Part shown: in pieces, positions 51,231 to 61,221 of the stretch
How positions within the stretch are numbered: position 1 is the stretch's first letter
Layout: each line of letters starts with the position of its first letter
Assembly: GCA_963546185.1 (NCBI GenBank)
Contig: CAUULU010000001.1
Location: forward strand, 1 to 64,000
Direction: 5' to 3'
DNA: 64,000 nt
DNA from: JABCPO02 sp963546185
GTDB taxonomy: Bacteria > Bacillota > Clostridia > TANB77 > CAG-508
Made by a program: the position numbers and the translations under genes
Notes under the pieces: generated by a model
The model's input: the letters and a program-made list of their open reading frames with translations, nothing else
The model's database searches: none
Told to the model about the DNA's origin: nothing

Positions 51231-52268
51231 TTAATCTTCCATTGGCTTTTCTAAAAACCTTATTTCTTTTTTATCTAAATCTACTTCTACTTTTAGCCCT
51301 AAAGGTAATATCGCCATTGGTGATGTATGTCCAAAGTTTACATTATATAATATTGGTAGGTCTTTCTTTCCTGCCTCATATGCAATCTTTTTATACACCT
51401 CCTTATACTCTTCATAGTATGTCTCATTTTTAGGTTTTCCGTACTATTATTCCGTGATATTTCTTCAAATATTCCCTGTGCTACTAAATTTCTTAAAATA
51501 TATTGTAGGTATAATGGTTTTATCTCATCTTCACTTGTTTCTAAAAATAGTATCTTATTCTTCCATTCTTCTTTTTTAGGCCAAATCTTTGTTCCTACCA
51601 TCATAGGAAATACATCAACACATCCACCTAAAAGTTCTCCAGTAAATGTCCCGTTTTCCTTGAAGTACCTCATATCCATACTTTTCTTCATTCATTTTTC
51701 TAGATATATTATCATTTTCTTCAATAGCCCAATCAAGATATTCACTAGTCCACTTATCACTTGATTTAATAACTATATCTTCCATATTTTCCAATAATAC
51801 TTCATTAATATATTTTAATGTATATGTATGCATACTATTATTTTCTGCAAAATCTGTCATTACAGCAGGTCCATAATATGATACAACTCCTGCTTTTTGC
51901 ATCATAAAATGGTTTATTGTTGTATCTGAATATCCCATAAATACTTTAGGATTATTTGCTATAGCTTCAAAATCAATATATGATAATAATCTTATCGTAT
52001 CATCACCACCAATATTACATATTATCCCTTTAATATCTTTATCTAATATAGCCTCCATAAAATCTTCTGCTCTTTTTTCTGGATGATTATACAAATAGTC
52101 TATTCCCTTTAATGCATTTTTCATTGTAACTACATTAAATCCTAACTGTTCTAACCTCTTTTTTCCTAGTTCATATCTATGTCTAAACATTTCTTCTCCT
52201 GCAAGTCCACTAGATAGACTTACAATTGCAACTTTATCACCTTTTTTAAGTTTCTTTAGCTTTATCAT
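51231..52268 (-). CDS. ldcA: LD-carboxypeptidase (S66 family), three +1 shifts
   Basis: Serine peptidase that trims murein tetrapeptides. N-terminus GDKVAIVSLSSGLAG, ICNIGGDDTIRLL, and FMGYSDTTINHF (nucleophile region) are intact. Shifts: 51651-51653 (AAA CGG G) gives LQGKGTFTGELLGGC, one of only two CGGG sites; 51452-51454 (TCA CGG A) gives SGIIV; 51439-51441 (GTA CGG A) gives VGKPKNETYYEEY. The last two are 13 bases apart, and the second is in frame only after the first shift has happened. The end has NFGHTSPMAILPLG with the catalytic His. Length minus three is 345 codons. Resembles MccF/LdcA; microcin immunity is an alternative. Confidence 0.9.
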
Positions 52269-52366
52269 ATTTACCTACTTTCATAACAATATATATTAAG
52301 ATTATTATATCATATTTAATTAGGTAAAATTATAATTATTTCTAACAAAATAAGTTTAAATTGTAT

Positions 52367-52398
52367 AAAAAAAAGAACATATACATGTTCTTTTTTTT
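52367..52398 (-). terminator. Terminator after the paralogue pair
   Basis: AAGAACAT/ATGTTCTT stem extended by A8/T8 runs, five bases past the stop of 52403-52981; works in either direction. Confidence 0.85.
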
Positions 52399-52402
52399 AC
52401 TC

Positions 52403-52981
52403 TTAAATCGATTCCCAAATTTTATATTCCGTAATTAAATCTAAGAATCCAAATTTTTCATACATTTCTTTTATGGTCATTTTTGGATTAATGTGTACAT
52501 TATCATTTTCTATACATATGTAATCAGTTTTTCCAAAAAGTCCTGCATATACTATCTTAAAAATAGTATTTTTTTTAACTTTTAACAGATAAGATTTCCA
52601 GAAAAACTTTTCTGGATTATATTCTATATTGTATTCTGTGTACGAATCTATTCCTTTTCCAGTCGCTAAAATTTCAATCCTATTTTTATAATTTATAGGT
52701 ACCATTATTTCTCCTGGACTTCTCTCAATTTTTTTATTACCTTCGGTTGAAATCAAAAAGAATATTGTTTTATCATCTTTTTCAACTATTTTATATTCTC
52801 CATTTTCAGTTTTCATTATTGAAAAATCATTATATCCTTTTTCAATTGTTATTTCTCTGTCAGAGAATATTTTTAAAATTTTCCGTCCTCGGCCATGCTG
52901 ACCAAGTTCAATAACATTAATTATTACTCCATTTTTCATTTCCTTCTCTTGGCTTCGTATTTTTACATTTGAATATAACAT
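52403..52981 (-). CDS. Unrecognised protein, tandem paralogue 2, in-frame CGG read through
   Basis: 192 residues, soluble, beta-rich appearance, no recognised family. About half identical to its upstream neighbour (shared MLYSNVKIRSQEKEM, ELGxxGRGR.xLKIFSD, E.TI.KGYN.FSI.KTE.GE, IATGKGID-type text). The GRGR motif is coded CGA GGA CGG AAA (CGG at 52883-52885). The zero frame stays open; a +1 shift there would read GGA AAA TTT TAA and end after about 36 residues. Another CGG is out of phase. Starts 54 bases after its paralogue with a copied leader (see 53615-53640). Confidence 0.6.
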   Translation of the reverse strand: MLYSNVKIRSQEKEMKNGVIINVIELGQHGRGRKILKIFSDREITIEKGYNDFSIMKTENGEYKIVEKDDKTIFFLISTEGNKKIERSPGEIMVPINYKNRIEILATGKGIDSYTEYNIEYNPEKFFWKSYLLKVKKNTIFKIVYAGLFGKTDYICIENDNVHINPKMTIKEMYEKFGFLDLITEYKIWESI

Positions 52982-53035
52982 AATTTTCTACTCCTTGTTC
53001 ACAAATTTTTACAAGTAATTTTATTTTTTCAGTAA

Positions 53036-53614
53036 TTATAATTTTATCCATTTTTCAAATTCTTCCCTCAAGTCAAAACTTTCAAATGCTTCTTTTTGAT
53101 TAAATTTTTTAATTTTAAAAATATTACTGTCTCTTACATATAGGTGTTCTTTTTTTGATGAACTGTAACATATTTCTATGATACAGTCACCTTTTATTTT
53201 TAACAAATATGCTTTCCAATATTTAATTTTTGAGTCGAAAAATTCGCCATCGTACTCAATATTTTCATCTATTCCTTTTCCTATTGCAATAATTTCAAGA
53301 TTGTCTTTGTGACTACTAGGAACTCTAATAGTACCATAGACTTTTGTTTTATTATATATTTCTGTAGAAATTAACATAAAATTATTTTCATCATTTTCAA
53401 TAATTTTATTTTCTCCTTTTTCTGTTTTTGCTATTGAAAAAGCATTATATCCTTTCTTAATTGTTATTTCATTGTCAGAAAATATTTTTAACATTTGCCG
53501 TCCTCGGCCATAATGGCCGAGTTCTATAATATTCTTAACTTCTTTTTCCATTTCTTTTTCTTGGCTTCTCACTTTTACATTTGAATATAACATAATTTTC
53601 TCCTCCTTGCTCAC
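53036..53614 (-). CDS. Unrecognised protein, tandem paralogue 1, in-frame CGG read through
   Basis: 192 residues, same family as the next gene and unrecognised. GRGR is coded CGA GGA CGG CAA (CGG at 53508-53510), the only CGGC in frame in the window. A +1 shift would hit TAA four codons later. Preservation of both the frame and the CGG in two diverged copies argues that the zero frame is functional in the source of these genes. Has its own strong promoter (53657-53685), which also sets the pair apart from the operons around it. Confidence 0.6.
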   Translation of the reverse strand: MSKEEKIMLYSNVKVRSQEKEMEKEVKNIIELGHYGRGRQMLKIFSDNEITIKKGYNAFSIAKTEKGENKIIENDENNFMLISTEIYNKTKVYGTIRVPSSHKDNLEIIAIGKGIDENIEYDGEFFDSKIKYWKAYLLKIKGDCIIEICYSSSKKEHLYVRDSNIFKIKKFNQKEAFESFDLREEFEKWIKL

Positions 53615-53640
53615 ACATTTGTGCGAGTAATTTTATTTTT
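53615..53640 (-). repeat. Imperfect inverted repeat in the leader of the paralogue pair
   Basis: CTCGCACAAATGTGTGAG (one G-T pair) lies directly before the AAGGAGG of 53036-53614. A degenerate copy (ACTTGTAAAAATTTGTGAAC) precedes the SD of 52403-52981, so leader and gene were duplicated together. It may mask the ribosome-binding site. Confidence 0.5.
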
Positions 53641-53656
53641 TATTTGTTACACTAAT

Positions 53657-53685
53657 ATTATATTATCCTTTACATAATTTGTCAA
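53657..53685 (-). promoter_or_regulatory. Consensus SigA promoter for the paralogue pair
   Basis: TTGACA, 17-base spacer, TATAAT on the minus strand, about 45 bases upstream of the ATG at 53614. Confidence 0.85.
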
Positions 53686-53714
53686 CATATCACTTATTTG
53701 TTATCTGTAATCAC

Positions 53715-56700
53715 TTACATCATATCAAATATACTTGACTGTGCTGTTTCTTGTATACCATCTAAAAGGCCAAATTGATCTAATAATGTAATTGTAGATG
53801 TACCAATCTTACACTTTAACTTAACCTCTTCTTTAGTAAAAAATGTTTGGTTTTCTTTCTTTATCTCTTGAGCTGCTTTAAATATGTTTTCTGCAGCAAT
53901 TTCACCGAAGTCCTGGTATTGAACTTATTGGTGGTAATATGTGATTTTCATCTATAAGTTTAAACCTTTTAGCATCTGACTGGTATAGGTCAATTGGTAG
54001 AAATTCTATTCCTCTTTTGTTCATTTCATATACTATTTCACAAAGTGAATATATCCCTTTTTCTTTTACTCCTTGTTTAGGTAGTTCTTTTATCTCATCC
54101 ATCTTTCTTTTTAATTTATCTAATCCATAAATCATATATGTTGCATCAAAATCTCCACCACTTCTTACACTAAAAAATGCTGTATAATATGCTGCAGGTT
54201 TATGTACTTTAAACCATGCAATTCTAAAAGCATTTGTAACATATGCGGCTGCATGGGCTTTAGGGAACATATATTTTATCTTCTTACATGAAAGAATATA
54301 CCATTCTGGAACATTATTTTCTCTCATTGCTTCTTCCCATTCTGGTTTTAATCCTTTTCCCTTTCTTACACTTTCCATTATGGTAAATGCAAGTTCTGCT
54401 TCAACTCCCTTATTCATTAGATATATCATGATATCATCACGTGTACAAATTGCCTCGCTAAGTGTTGCTGTTTTGTTATTTACAAGATCTTGTGCATTAT
54501 TTAACCACACATCTGTACCATGTGAAAGTCCAGAAATACGTATAAGTTCTTCAAATGTCTTAGGTTTTGTATCTACAAGCATATCACGAACAAACTTAGT
54601 ACCAAATTCTGGAACACCAAATGTACCAACCTTTGAACCAATATCTTCTGGTTTTACTCCAAGTGCTTCTGTAGAACTAAATATACTCATTGTTTCCTTA
54701 TCATCAAGTCTTATTTTTGTAGGATTTATCCCTGTAATATCTTGAAGATGTCTAATCATTGTTGGATCTAAATGTCCTAATATATCTAGTTTTAATAGGT
54801 TATGATCAATTTTGTGATAGTCAAAATGTGTTGTTATTATATCAATATCTGAATTATCTGCTGGTTTTTGTACTGGACAAAATTCATATATTTCTCTTCC
54901 TTCTGGTACAACTATAATTCCTCCAGGGTGTTGTCCTGTTGTTCTTTTAACTCCTGTACAGCCTTTAGCTATTCTTGCTATTTCTGAGTTTGATACTTTT
55001 TCACCCTTGTCATCAAAATATCCTTTAACATATCCGGAATGCTGTTTTTTCTGCAATTGTACCTATTGTACCTGCTTTAAATGTTGTTCCTCCACCTATT
55101 ATTTCTTCTGTATATTTATGTGCTGTTGATTGATATTCATCTGAAAAATTAAGATCTATATCTGGTTCCTTATTCCCAGTAAATCCTAAGAATGTTTCAA
55201 AAGGAATATCTAGTCCATCTTTTACAAGTTCTTCACCACATACTGGACATTTTCTATCTGGAAGATCATATCCGGTTTAGTACTCCAAAATCACTAAAAT
55301 CACTAAATTTACACTTTTTACACCTGTAATGTGGTTTAAGTGAATTTACTTCTGTAATACCTGTCATATATGCAACAAGACTTGAACCTACAGACCCTCT
55401 TGAACCTACAATATATCCATCTTCATTTGACTTATGTACTAATTTTTGTGCAATTATATACATAACAGAGAATCCATTATTGATTATAGAGTCTAGTTCT
55501 TTTTTAAGTCTTTTTTCTACAATATCTGGAAGTGGATTTCCGGTATAATTCTTCTGCCTTACTATATGTTATATTTCTAATTGTATCTTCACATCCTACG
55601 ATATATGGTGTTGCCTTATCTTTAGATATAGGTCTTATACCTTTTTCTATCATTTCATATATGTAGTTTGTATTATCTACAACTATTTCTTTTGCTTTTT
55701 CTTTCCCTAAGAATTTAAACTCTTCAAGCATTTCATCTGTTGTTCTAAAATATGCCTTAGGTTGTATATTTGCATGTTTCTTCTTTTGCCCTACATGTAA
55801 TATTTCCCTATATATCATGTCTTGTTCATCAAGTACAAAAACATCTCCTGTTGCTACAACCTTTTTATTTAACTTTTTACCAATCTCTACTATTTTTTCT
55901 ATAATCTTTTCTATATCTTCTCTTGATTTAAATATTCCGAAGTTCTATCTTGTATTCATCATTTTCAGGTGGTTGTACTTCTAAAAAGTCATATGATTCT
56001 GCTATTTCTTCTAACTCTTCATCTGTCTTTCCGATTTTCAATCGCCCTATATAGTTCACCGTGAACTATTTCCGTGAACCTATTATAAGACCTTCAGAAT
56101 TTTCTTCATATATACTTTTTAATATTCTAGGCTTCATATAGTAATGATTTACATGTGAATATGATATAAGCTTATATAGGTTTTTGATACCTATTTGTTT
56201 TGTTACAAGTATTGTTGCATTATACATTGGATATTTTTTGTATGCATCTTCATCTATCTTCCATTTTTCTTCAAACTCTTTCCATGTAGATATATTTTCT
56301 TTTTCAATCCTTTTAAGCATTTCATTAAATACATGTATAAGTGTTTTAACATCATCTAAGGCTCTATGTGCTACAATTACTTCTATTCCTAAATATTCTG
56401 CTATTTTTCCTAGTTTAAATCTATTAAGCTCTGGGAATATTTGTTTTGCAAGTCTTAATGTATCTATATACATATTTGAAAACTCATATCCGCAGAAGTT
56501 CTGCATTGTATCTTATAAACCCGATATCGAAATCTGCATTATGTGCAACTAGAATAGAATCACCTATAAACTCCATAACTTTTGGCATTATCTTATCTAT
56601 TGTTTCTGCATCTTTTACCATTTCATTAGTTATATTTGTTATTTTTACAACTTCTTCTGGTATATCCATTTCTGGATTTACAAAACATTCAAACTCGTCT

Positions 56701-58266
56701 ATAATCTCACCATTTTTCACTTTTATAATACCAAATTCTGTTATTTTATCTGTTCTAAATGAAAGACCTGTTGTTTCTATATCAAGTACACAATATTCAT
56801 CTTGTATATTTCTTTTTTCATCTAAAAAACTTATGGCAGATGTACTGTCTATTGCAAGATATGCATCAACACCATATATTGCTTCTACTTCTGTTTTTCC
56901 GTGATACATTCATAGCATCTGGGAATGACTGTACAACTCCTAAATCTGTTACTGCAACTGCTTTCATCCCATAGTTTTTAGCTCTTTCAAATAAGTCTTT
57001 AACAGGTATTACTCCGGTCTAATTGACTCATCATTGTATGTGCTCTAAGTTCTACCCTTTTTACAGGTGCATTATCTTTTTTAAGGTTTTTTTCTTTTGT
57101 CCCATCTTCTATCATTCCGAAGTGCTGTTATTGTTATCTCTTTTGCAAATGTATCAAATCCGTGGTTTTCCATATATCTTAAAAAGTCCATTTTGTGACA
57201 TATGTTCTTTTATTCTTTTTTCTACATCTTCTATTTCTGCTTTTTTTAAGAACTTTTTAACCATAATACTTGAAGTTCCATCATATACTGCATAACTTGC
57301 AAGACTTAAATCTTCTCTTATCTCCCTTATTTCCTTATCAATAATTTCTCCAACTATTATTATATCCCCAAGATTTTCATGTATACCTTTTACTTTAACT
57401 ACTGGTACTTCTTTACCATATGGCATTCTTCCAAAAATATGTTTTTTATCTTTATCTGTTCCTATCTTTTTTTCTATAATATTAGAAGATATACTCACAT
57501 TGATACTTCCATTACTTTTTACTACACTTTGTTTTTGATTTTTTTCAACATTAGTACTCATATTATTAGTATTATTTACTTTTTCTTGTATATTATTTTC
57601 TTGTTCTTTTTCTTTTTCCCTATTTTCCCTGTTTAAAGCAGTTTTTAATATATAGTTTCTACTTATTTCCTTTTTATCATTTTCATATTGTTCTTCTTCT
57701 TTAAGTTTTTTTTCTCTTAATATTTCTATATCATTTCTGTTTAATTCTATACTAATATTTATCTTACTATTATATATTCCTTCCAAAAGATTTTTTAAAA
57801 CTATTTCAAAATTCTTGTTTTTTAAATATAGTACTGGATTATTTGCAAATGCTATTACAATATTATATTCATTAGCTTCTTCTAAACTATGTTCATTATT
57901 AATCTTATTTAAATTAAAAGGTATTGAATTTTTTACCATTTGATAAAATAATGGTTCTCCTATAGAAATATATTTTAAAACATTATCCCAATTTTCTTTT
58001 AAGACATCTTCTAAAATTTCAGAATTATTATAACTATTTTCATTAATAATCTTAATCTCAAAATTTCTATCTTTATTATATTCCCTTATTATATTTTCTT
58101 TTAAGAATATAATATCTGTTAATATGTTTAATATATTAGCATTTCTATCTTCAAGATTTAAATAAAGATTTAGTATATTTAAATCTTTATCAGAATTTAA
58201 TATATCTAAATCTTCTTTTAATATATATATGTTTTCATTATTTTCTTTAAACCACTTTTCAAACAT
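53715..58266 (-). CDS. polC: DNA polymerase III PolC, thirteen +1 shifts
   Basis: Replicative Gram-positive polymerase with embedded 3'-5' exonuclease (VLDIETTGLSFRTDKITEFG). Thirteen in-frame CGG sites must each be skipped: 57160, 57117, 57014, 56899, 56490, 56072, 56059, 56031, 55937, 55540, 55272, 55034, 53905 (first + base of each CCG). Restored joins include YGKPGFDTFAKEI, AELLGYEFSN, IIGSGNSSGELYRAIENGKT (three shifts in 44 bases), ELYGNPLPDIV, EKTAFGYVKGY and IPGLGEIAAENIF. Eleven are CGGA; 56059 and 53905 are CGGT with TGA as the next zero-frame codon. One CGG (ATC GGG) is out of phase. Length minus 13 is 1513 codons, close to 1437 in B. subtilis. Last gene of the tyrS-pyrH-frr-uppS run. 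Confidence 0.97.
56031..56074 (-). other. Cluster of three +1 frameshift sites in 44 bases of polC
   Basis: CGG codons at 56072-56074 (TCA CGG A), 56059-56061 (TCA CGG T) and 56031-56033 (AAT CGG A). Each becomes an in-frame codon only after the previous skip, and each skip yields the Gly needed for GSGNSSGELYRAIENGKTDEE. With three skips the frame returns to the original register modulo three. Confidence 0.9.
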
Positions 58267-58292
58267 ATTTTATTTACTCCCCAATTTTATTT

Positions 58293-59162
58293 TTAATCAT
58301 TCTTTTCTTCTTCATTTTCATTTTGTTTTTCTTTACTGTTCTTATCTTTTATTAAAGCATTTTTTATTGTAACAAAACTATTTTTTAATAATTCTTCAAC
58401 TGTTTTAGTTGCTTCACCTTTTGGTTCTGTATATCCTGTTATACCTACAAGAAGTGGTGCAAATTCATCAAGCTTATATACATCTTCAATACTTACTCCT
58501 CTTCCTAAAAATCCTTTCTTATTCTCTTCTTCAAAAAATAATGTTGTAGGTAAAAATTTAAACTTCTTATATTGTTTTATATCTAGTATTTTTGAATATT
58601 CAACTTTTTCTCTCTTGTCTATTATAAGTTTTGTGGATTTAATCATCATATTTGAGAAAAATCTTATAACCATCCCTTTTCTCTTCTTCTTATAATATTC
58701 ATTCTTAAAATAGCATACTACCCCATATATAATAATCATTAAAAAACCTAATACTGGATTTATTTCATACATTCTTGAAATTAAGACTATAAACAGGGCA
58801 AGAAGTATAAATGTTATGTCTATATTTTTAATTAAATTATCTCTAAAATAATTATATACATATGTCATTTCAATATATTTGATTCCTGTTTTTTCATCTT
58901 CTTTTTTTTCATAATGATTATAATTATTAGAAAGTCCTTCTAAAAACTCTTCTGAAATATCTTCAATATATATATTTCTTTCATGTTCATCATTATATTT
59001 TTTTATATCTGTATAGCATTTTGTGCAGAACTTATCTCCTTTTTTAATTTCTCTACCACATACTATACATCTATTTATTTCTATTTTTTCATTATTATTT
59101 TTTTTACTGTTTTTTCTTCCAGTTCTTGTCTTTTGTTCCTTTATATCATTTTTTTTATTCAT
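58293..59162 (-). CDS. Zinc-ribbon membrane protein, unrecognised
   Basis: 289 residues. N-terminal Lys-rich stretch, then a double C-x2-C zinc ribbon (CIVCGREIKKGDKFCTKC, about 34-51), two adjacent membrane helices (FILLALFIVLISRMY and VLGFLMIIIYGVVCYF, about 115-160), a cytoplasmic domain and a Lys/Glu-rich tail (KEKQNENEEEKND). Lies between uppS and polC, where other Bacillota keep cdsA, dxr and rseP. The function is unknown. No CGG. Confidence 0.55.
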   Translation of the reverse strand: MNKKNDIKEQKTRTGRKNSKKNNNEKIEINRCIVCGREIKKGDKFCTKCYTDIKKYNDEHERNIYIEDISEEFLEGLSNNYNHYEKKEDEKTGIKYIEMTYVYNYFRDNLIKNIDITFILLALFIVLISRMYEINPVLGFLMIIIYGVVCYFKNEYYKKKRKGMVIRFFSNMMIKSTKLIIDKREKVEYSKILDIKQYKKFKFLPTTLFFEEENKKGFLGRGVSIEDVYKLDEFAPLLVGITGYTEPKGEATKTVEELLKNSFVTIKNALIKDKNSKEKQNENEEEKND

Positions 59163-59168
59163 ATATTT

Positions 59169-59864
59169 TTATCCTGCTCCAAATCTTCTGTTTCTAGTAT
59201 TATATTCTTTTACTATTTCTTCTAAATCTCCTATTTTAAAATCTGGCCAATGTTTGTTTACAAAGAAAAACTCCGCATATGTAAGCTGCCATGGTAAGAA
59301 ATTGCTTAAACGTTTTTCACCACTTGTTCTTATTAATATATCTGGATCTGGTATATCACTTGAATATAGCTTTTTAGAAAACATTTCTTCTGTTATATCT
59401 TCTACCTTAATCTTACCTTCAAGTACATCTTCAACTATTTTTCTTGAAGCTTCTGTTATTTCCCTTCTTCCACCATAGTTAAAACATAAGTTTATTTGTA
59501 GTCCTGTATTATTTTTACTTATTTCTTCTATATCATCTATCATTTTTATTAAATCTTTTTTAAGTCCATCTCTACTACTAAAAAACTTTATCTTAATATT
59601 ATAGTCATTAATTCTTTTTAATAATCTTTTAAAATATATTGTAAATATCTTCATAAGATATGTTACTTCTTCTTTTGATCTTTTCCAATTTTCTGTTGAA
59701 AATGTATATACAGTAAGATATTTTAATCCTTTTTCATTTGCTCTTTTAGCAAGCTCTTCTAAATTTTTAGCTCCTTCTTTATGTCCTAAATATTTATCAA
59801 GTCCTCTATCTTTAGCCCATCTTCTATTTCCATCTAAGATTATAGCAATATGATTTACATCCAT
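59169..59864 (-). CDS. uppS: Undecaprenyl diphosphate synthase
   Basis: cis-Prenyltransferase making the C55 carrier for wall synthesis. HIAIILDGNRRWAKDRGL with catalytic Asp, FSTENWKRS, and SGEKRLSNFLPWQLTYAEFFF near the C-terminus. 231 residues. One CGG is out of phase (GCG GAG). Start overlaps the frr stop by one base. Confidence 0.95.
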   Translation of the reverse strand: MDVNHIAIILDGNRRWAKDRGLDKYLGHKEGAKNLEELAKRANEKGLKYLTVYTFSTENWKRSKEEVTYLMKIFTIYFKRLLKRINDYNIKIKFFSSRDGLKKDLIKMIDDIEEISKNNTGLQINLCFNYGGRREITEASRKIVEDVLEGKIKVEDITEEMFSKKLYSSDIPDPDILIRTSGEKRLSNFLPWQLTYAEFFFVNKHWPDFKIGDLEEIVKEYNTRNRRFGAG

Positions 59865-60412
59865 TATATTGTCATTATCTCCTTACATTTTTTTTCATAT
59901 TTTTCTTCTGCAATTTTAACAAACTTATCTGTTACTTTTTGTATTTCTTCTTCACCTTTTTTTAGATCATCTTCAGATATTTCTTTGTTCTTTTCTTCTT
60001 TTTTAATACTATCTATAGCTTCTCTTCTTATATTTCTTATTAACACTTTTGTATTTTCTGTTAATTCTTTTATTTCCTTAACTATATCTTTTCTTCTTTC
60101 TTCTGTAAGTTCTGGGAATATTAGTCTTATACATTTTCCATCATTTTGTGGATTAATTCCTAAGTTTGCTTCTATTATTGCTCTTTCTATAGCTTTTAAA
60201 ATGCTCATATCCCATGGTTGTATAAGGATTTGTCTTGCTTCTGGAACAGACACTGATGACACTTGGTTTATTGGTGTTGGTGTTCCATAATATTCTACCA
60301 TTACTCTATTTAATATTGCTGGATTTGCTCTTCCCGCTCTTATTTCTGATAAGCTTTCTTCATAAAAGTCTATTCTATCATTCATCTTTTTTTCTACTTC
60401 TTCTATTTTCAT
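59864..60412 (-). CDS. frr: Ribosome recycling factor
   Basis: 182 residues: LSEIRAGRANPAILNRVMVE and PELTEERRKDIVKEIKEL. Three-helix bundle with a beta domain. CGG out of phase (GCG GGA). Follows pyrH as usual. Confidence 0.97.
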   Translation of the reverse strand: MKIEEVEKKMNDRIDFYEESLSEIRAGRANPAILNRVMVEYYGTPTPINQVSSVSVPEARQILIQPWDMSILKAIERAIIEANLGINPQNDGKCIRLIFPELTEERRKDIVKEIKELTENTKVLIRNIRREAIDSIKKEEKNKEISEDDLKKGEEEIQKVTDKFVKIAEEKYEKKCKEIMTI

Positions 60413-60448
60413 TTTTACTCCTTGTTATTTCTTTGTTATCATTAAATA

Positions 60449-61154
60449 TTATTCTTTATTTGTTATAAGGGTTCCTATTTTTTCTCCCATTGCCGCTCTA
60501 TACATTGCGCCTTTTTCTTTAAGACCAAAAAGTAGCACATCCTTATTCCATTCTCTACATAATGTAATTCCTGCTGTATCTACTGCTTTTAAATCTTTTT
60601 CAAGAACTTCTTTAAATGTTATTTTTGATATCATTACAGCATCTGCATATTTTTTAGGATCTTTTGTGTATAATCCATCAACATTTTTTGCAAGTAATAT
60701 AATATCTGCTTTTATCTCTATTGCTCTCATTATTGCTGCAGTATCTGTACTAAAAAATGGATTACCAGTACCACATGTAAAAATTGTTACAACATTTTTA
60801 GATATAAGTTCATTACTTTTCTTAGTATTATATCCTTCACCTATTTTTCCCATAGTAATTGCTGTTTGTATTCTTGTTGCAATACCTATATTTTCTAATG
60901 TATCTTGAAGTGCAAGTCCATTCATTGTTGTTGCAAGCATCCCCATATAGTCTGAAGTTGTTTTTTCAATCCCAACTCCTTCTCTTCCTCTCCAGAAGTT
61001 TCCGGCCTCCTACAACAATTCCTACTTCTACACCTTTTGATACTATCTTTTTAATTTCTGATGCAACTTCTTTTAAGATTCCAAAGTCAATTCCTTTTCC
61101 TTTTTCTCCTCCTAAAGCTTCACCACTTATTTTAATTAATACTCTTTTATACAT
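60449..61154 (-). CDS. pyrH: UMP kinase, one +1 shift
   Basis: UMP to UDP, amino-acid-kinase fold. YKRVLIKISGEALGGEKG, then VGIVVGGGNFWRGREGV after the shift at CGG 61002-61004 (GGC CGG A; zero frame GGRKLLERK and stop). The restored GGGN-WRG loop is the nucleotide-binding motif. ATTMNGLALQD and FTCGTGNPFFSTDTAA follow. Length minus one is 235 codons. One further CGG is out of phase (GCG GCA). Confidence 0.96.
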
Positions 61155-61221
61155 AATTTAACCCCTCATATATTATATATAATACCATAATTATTATATC
61201 TCACAAAACATTTTTTTTCTA

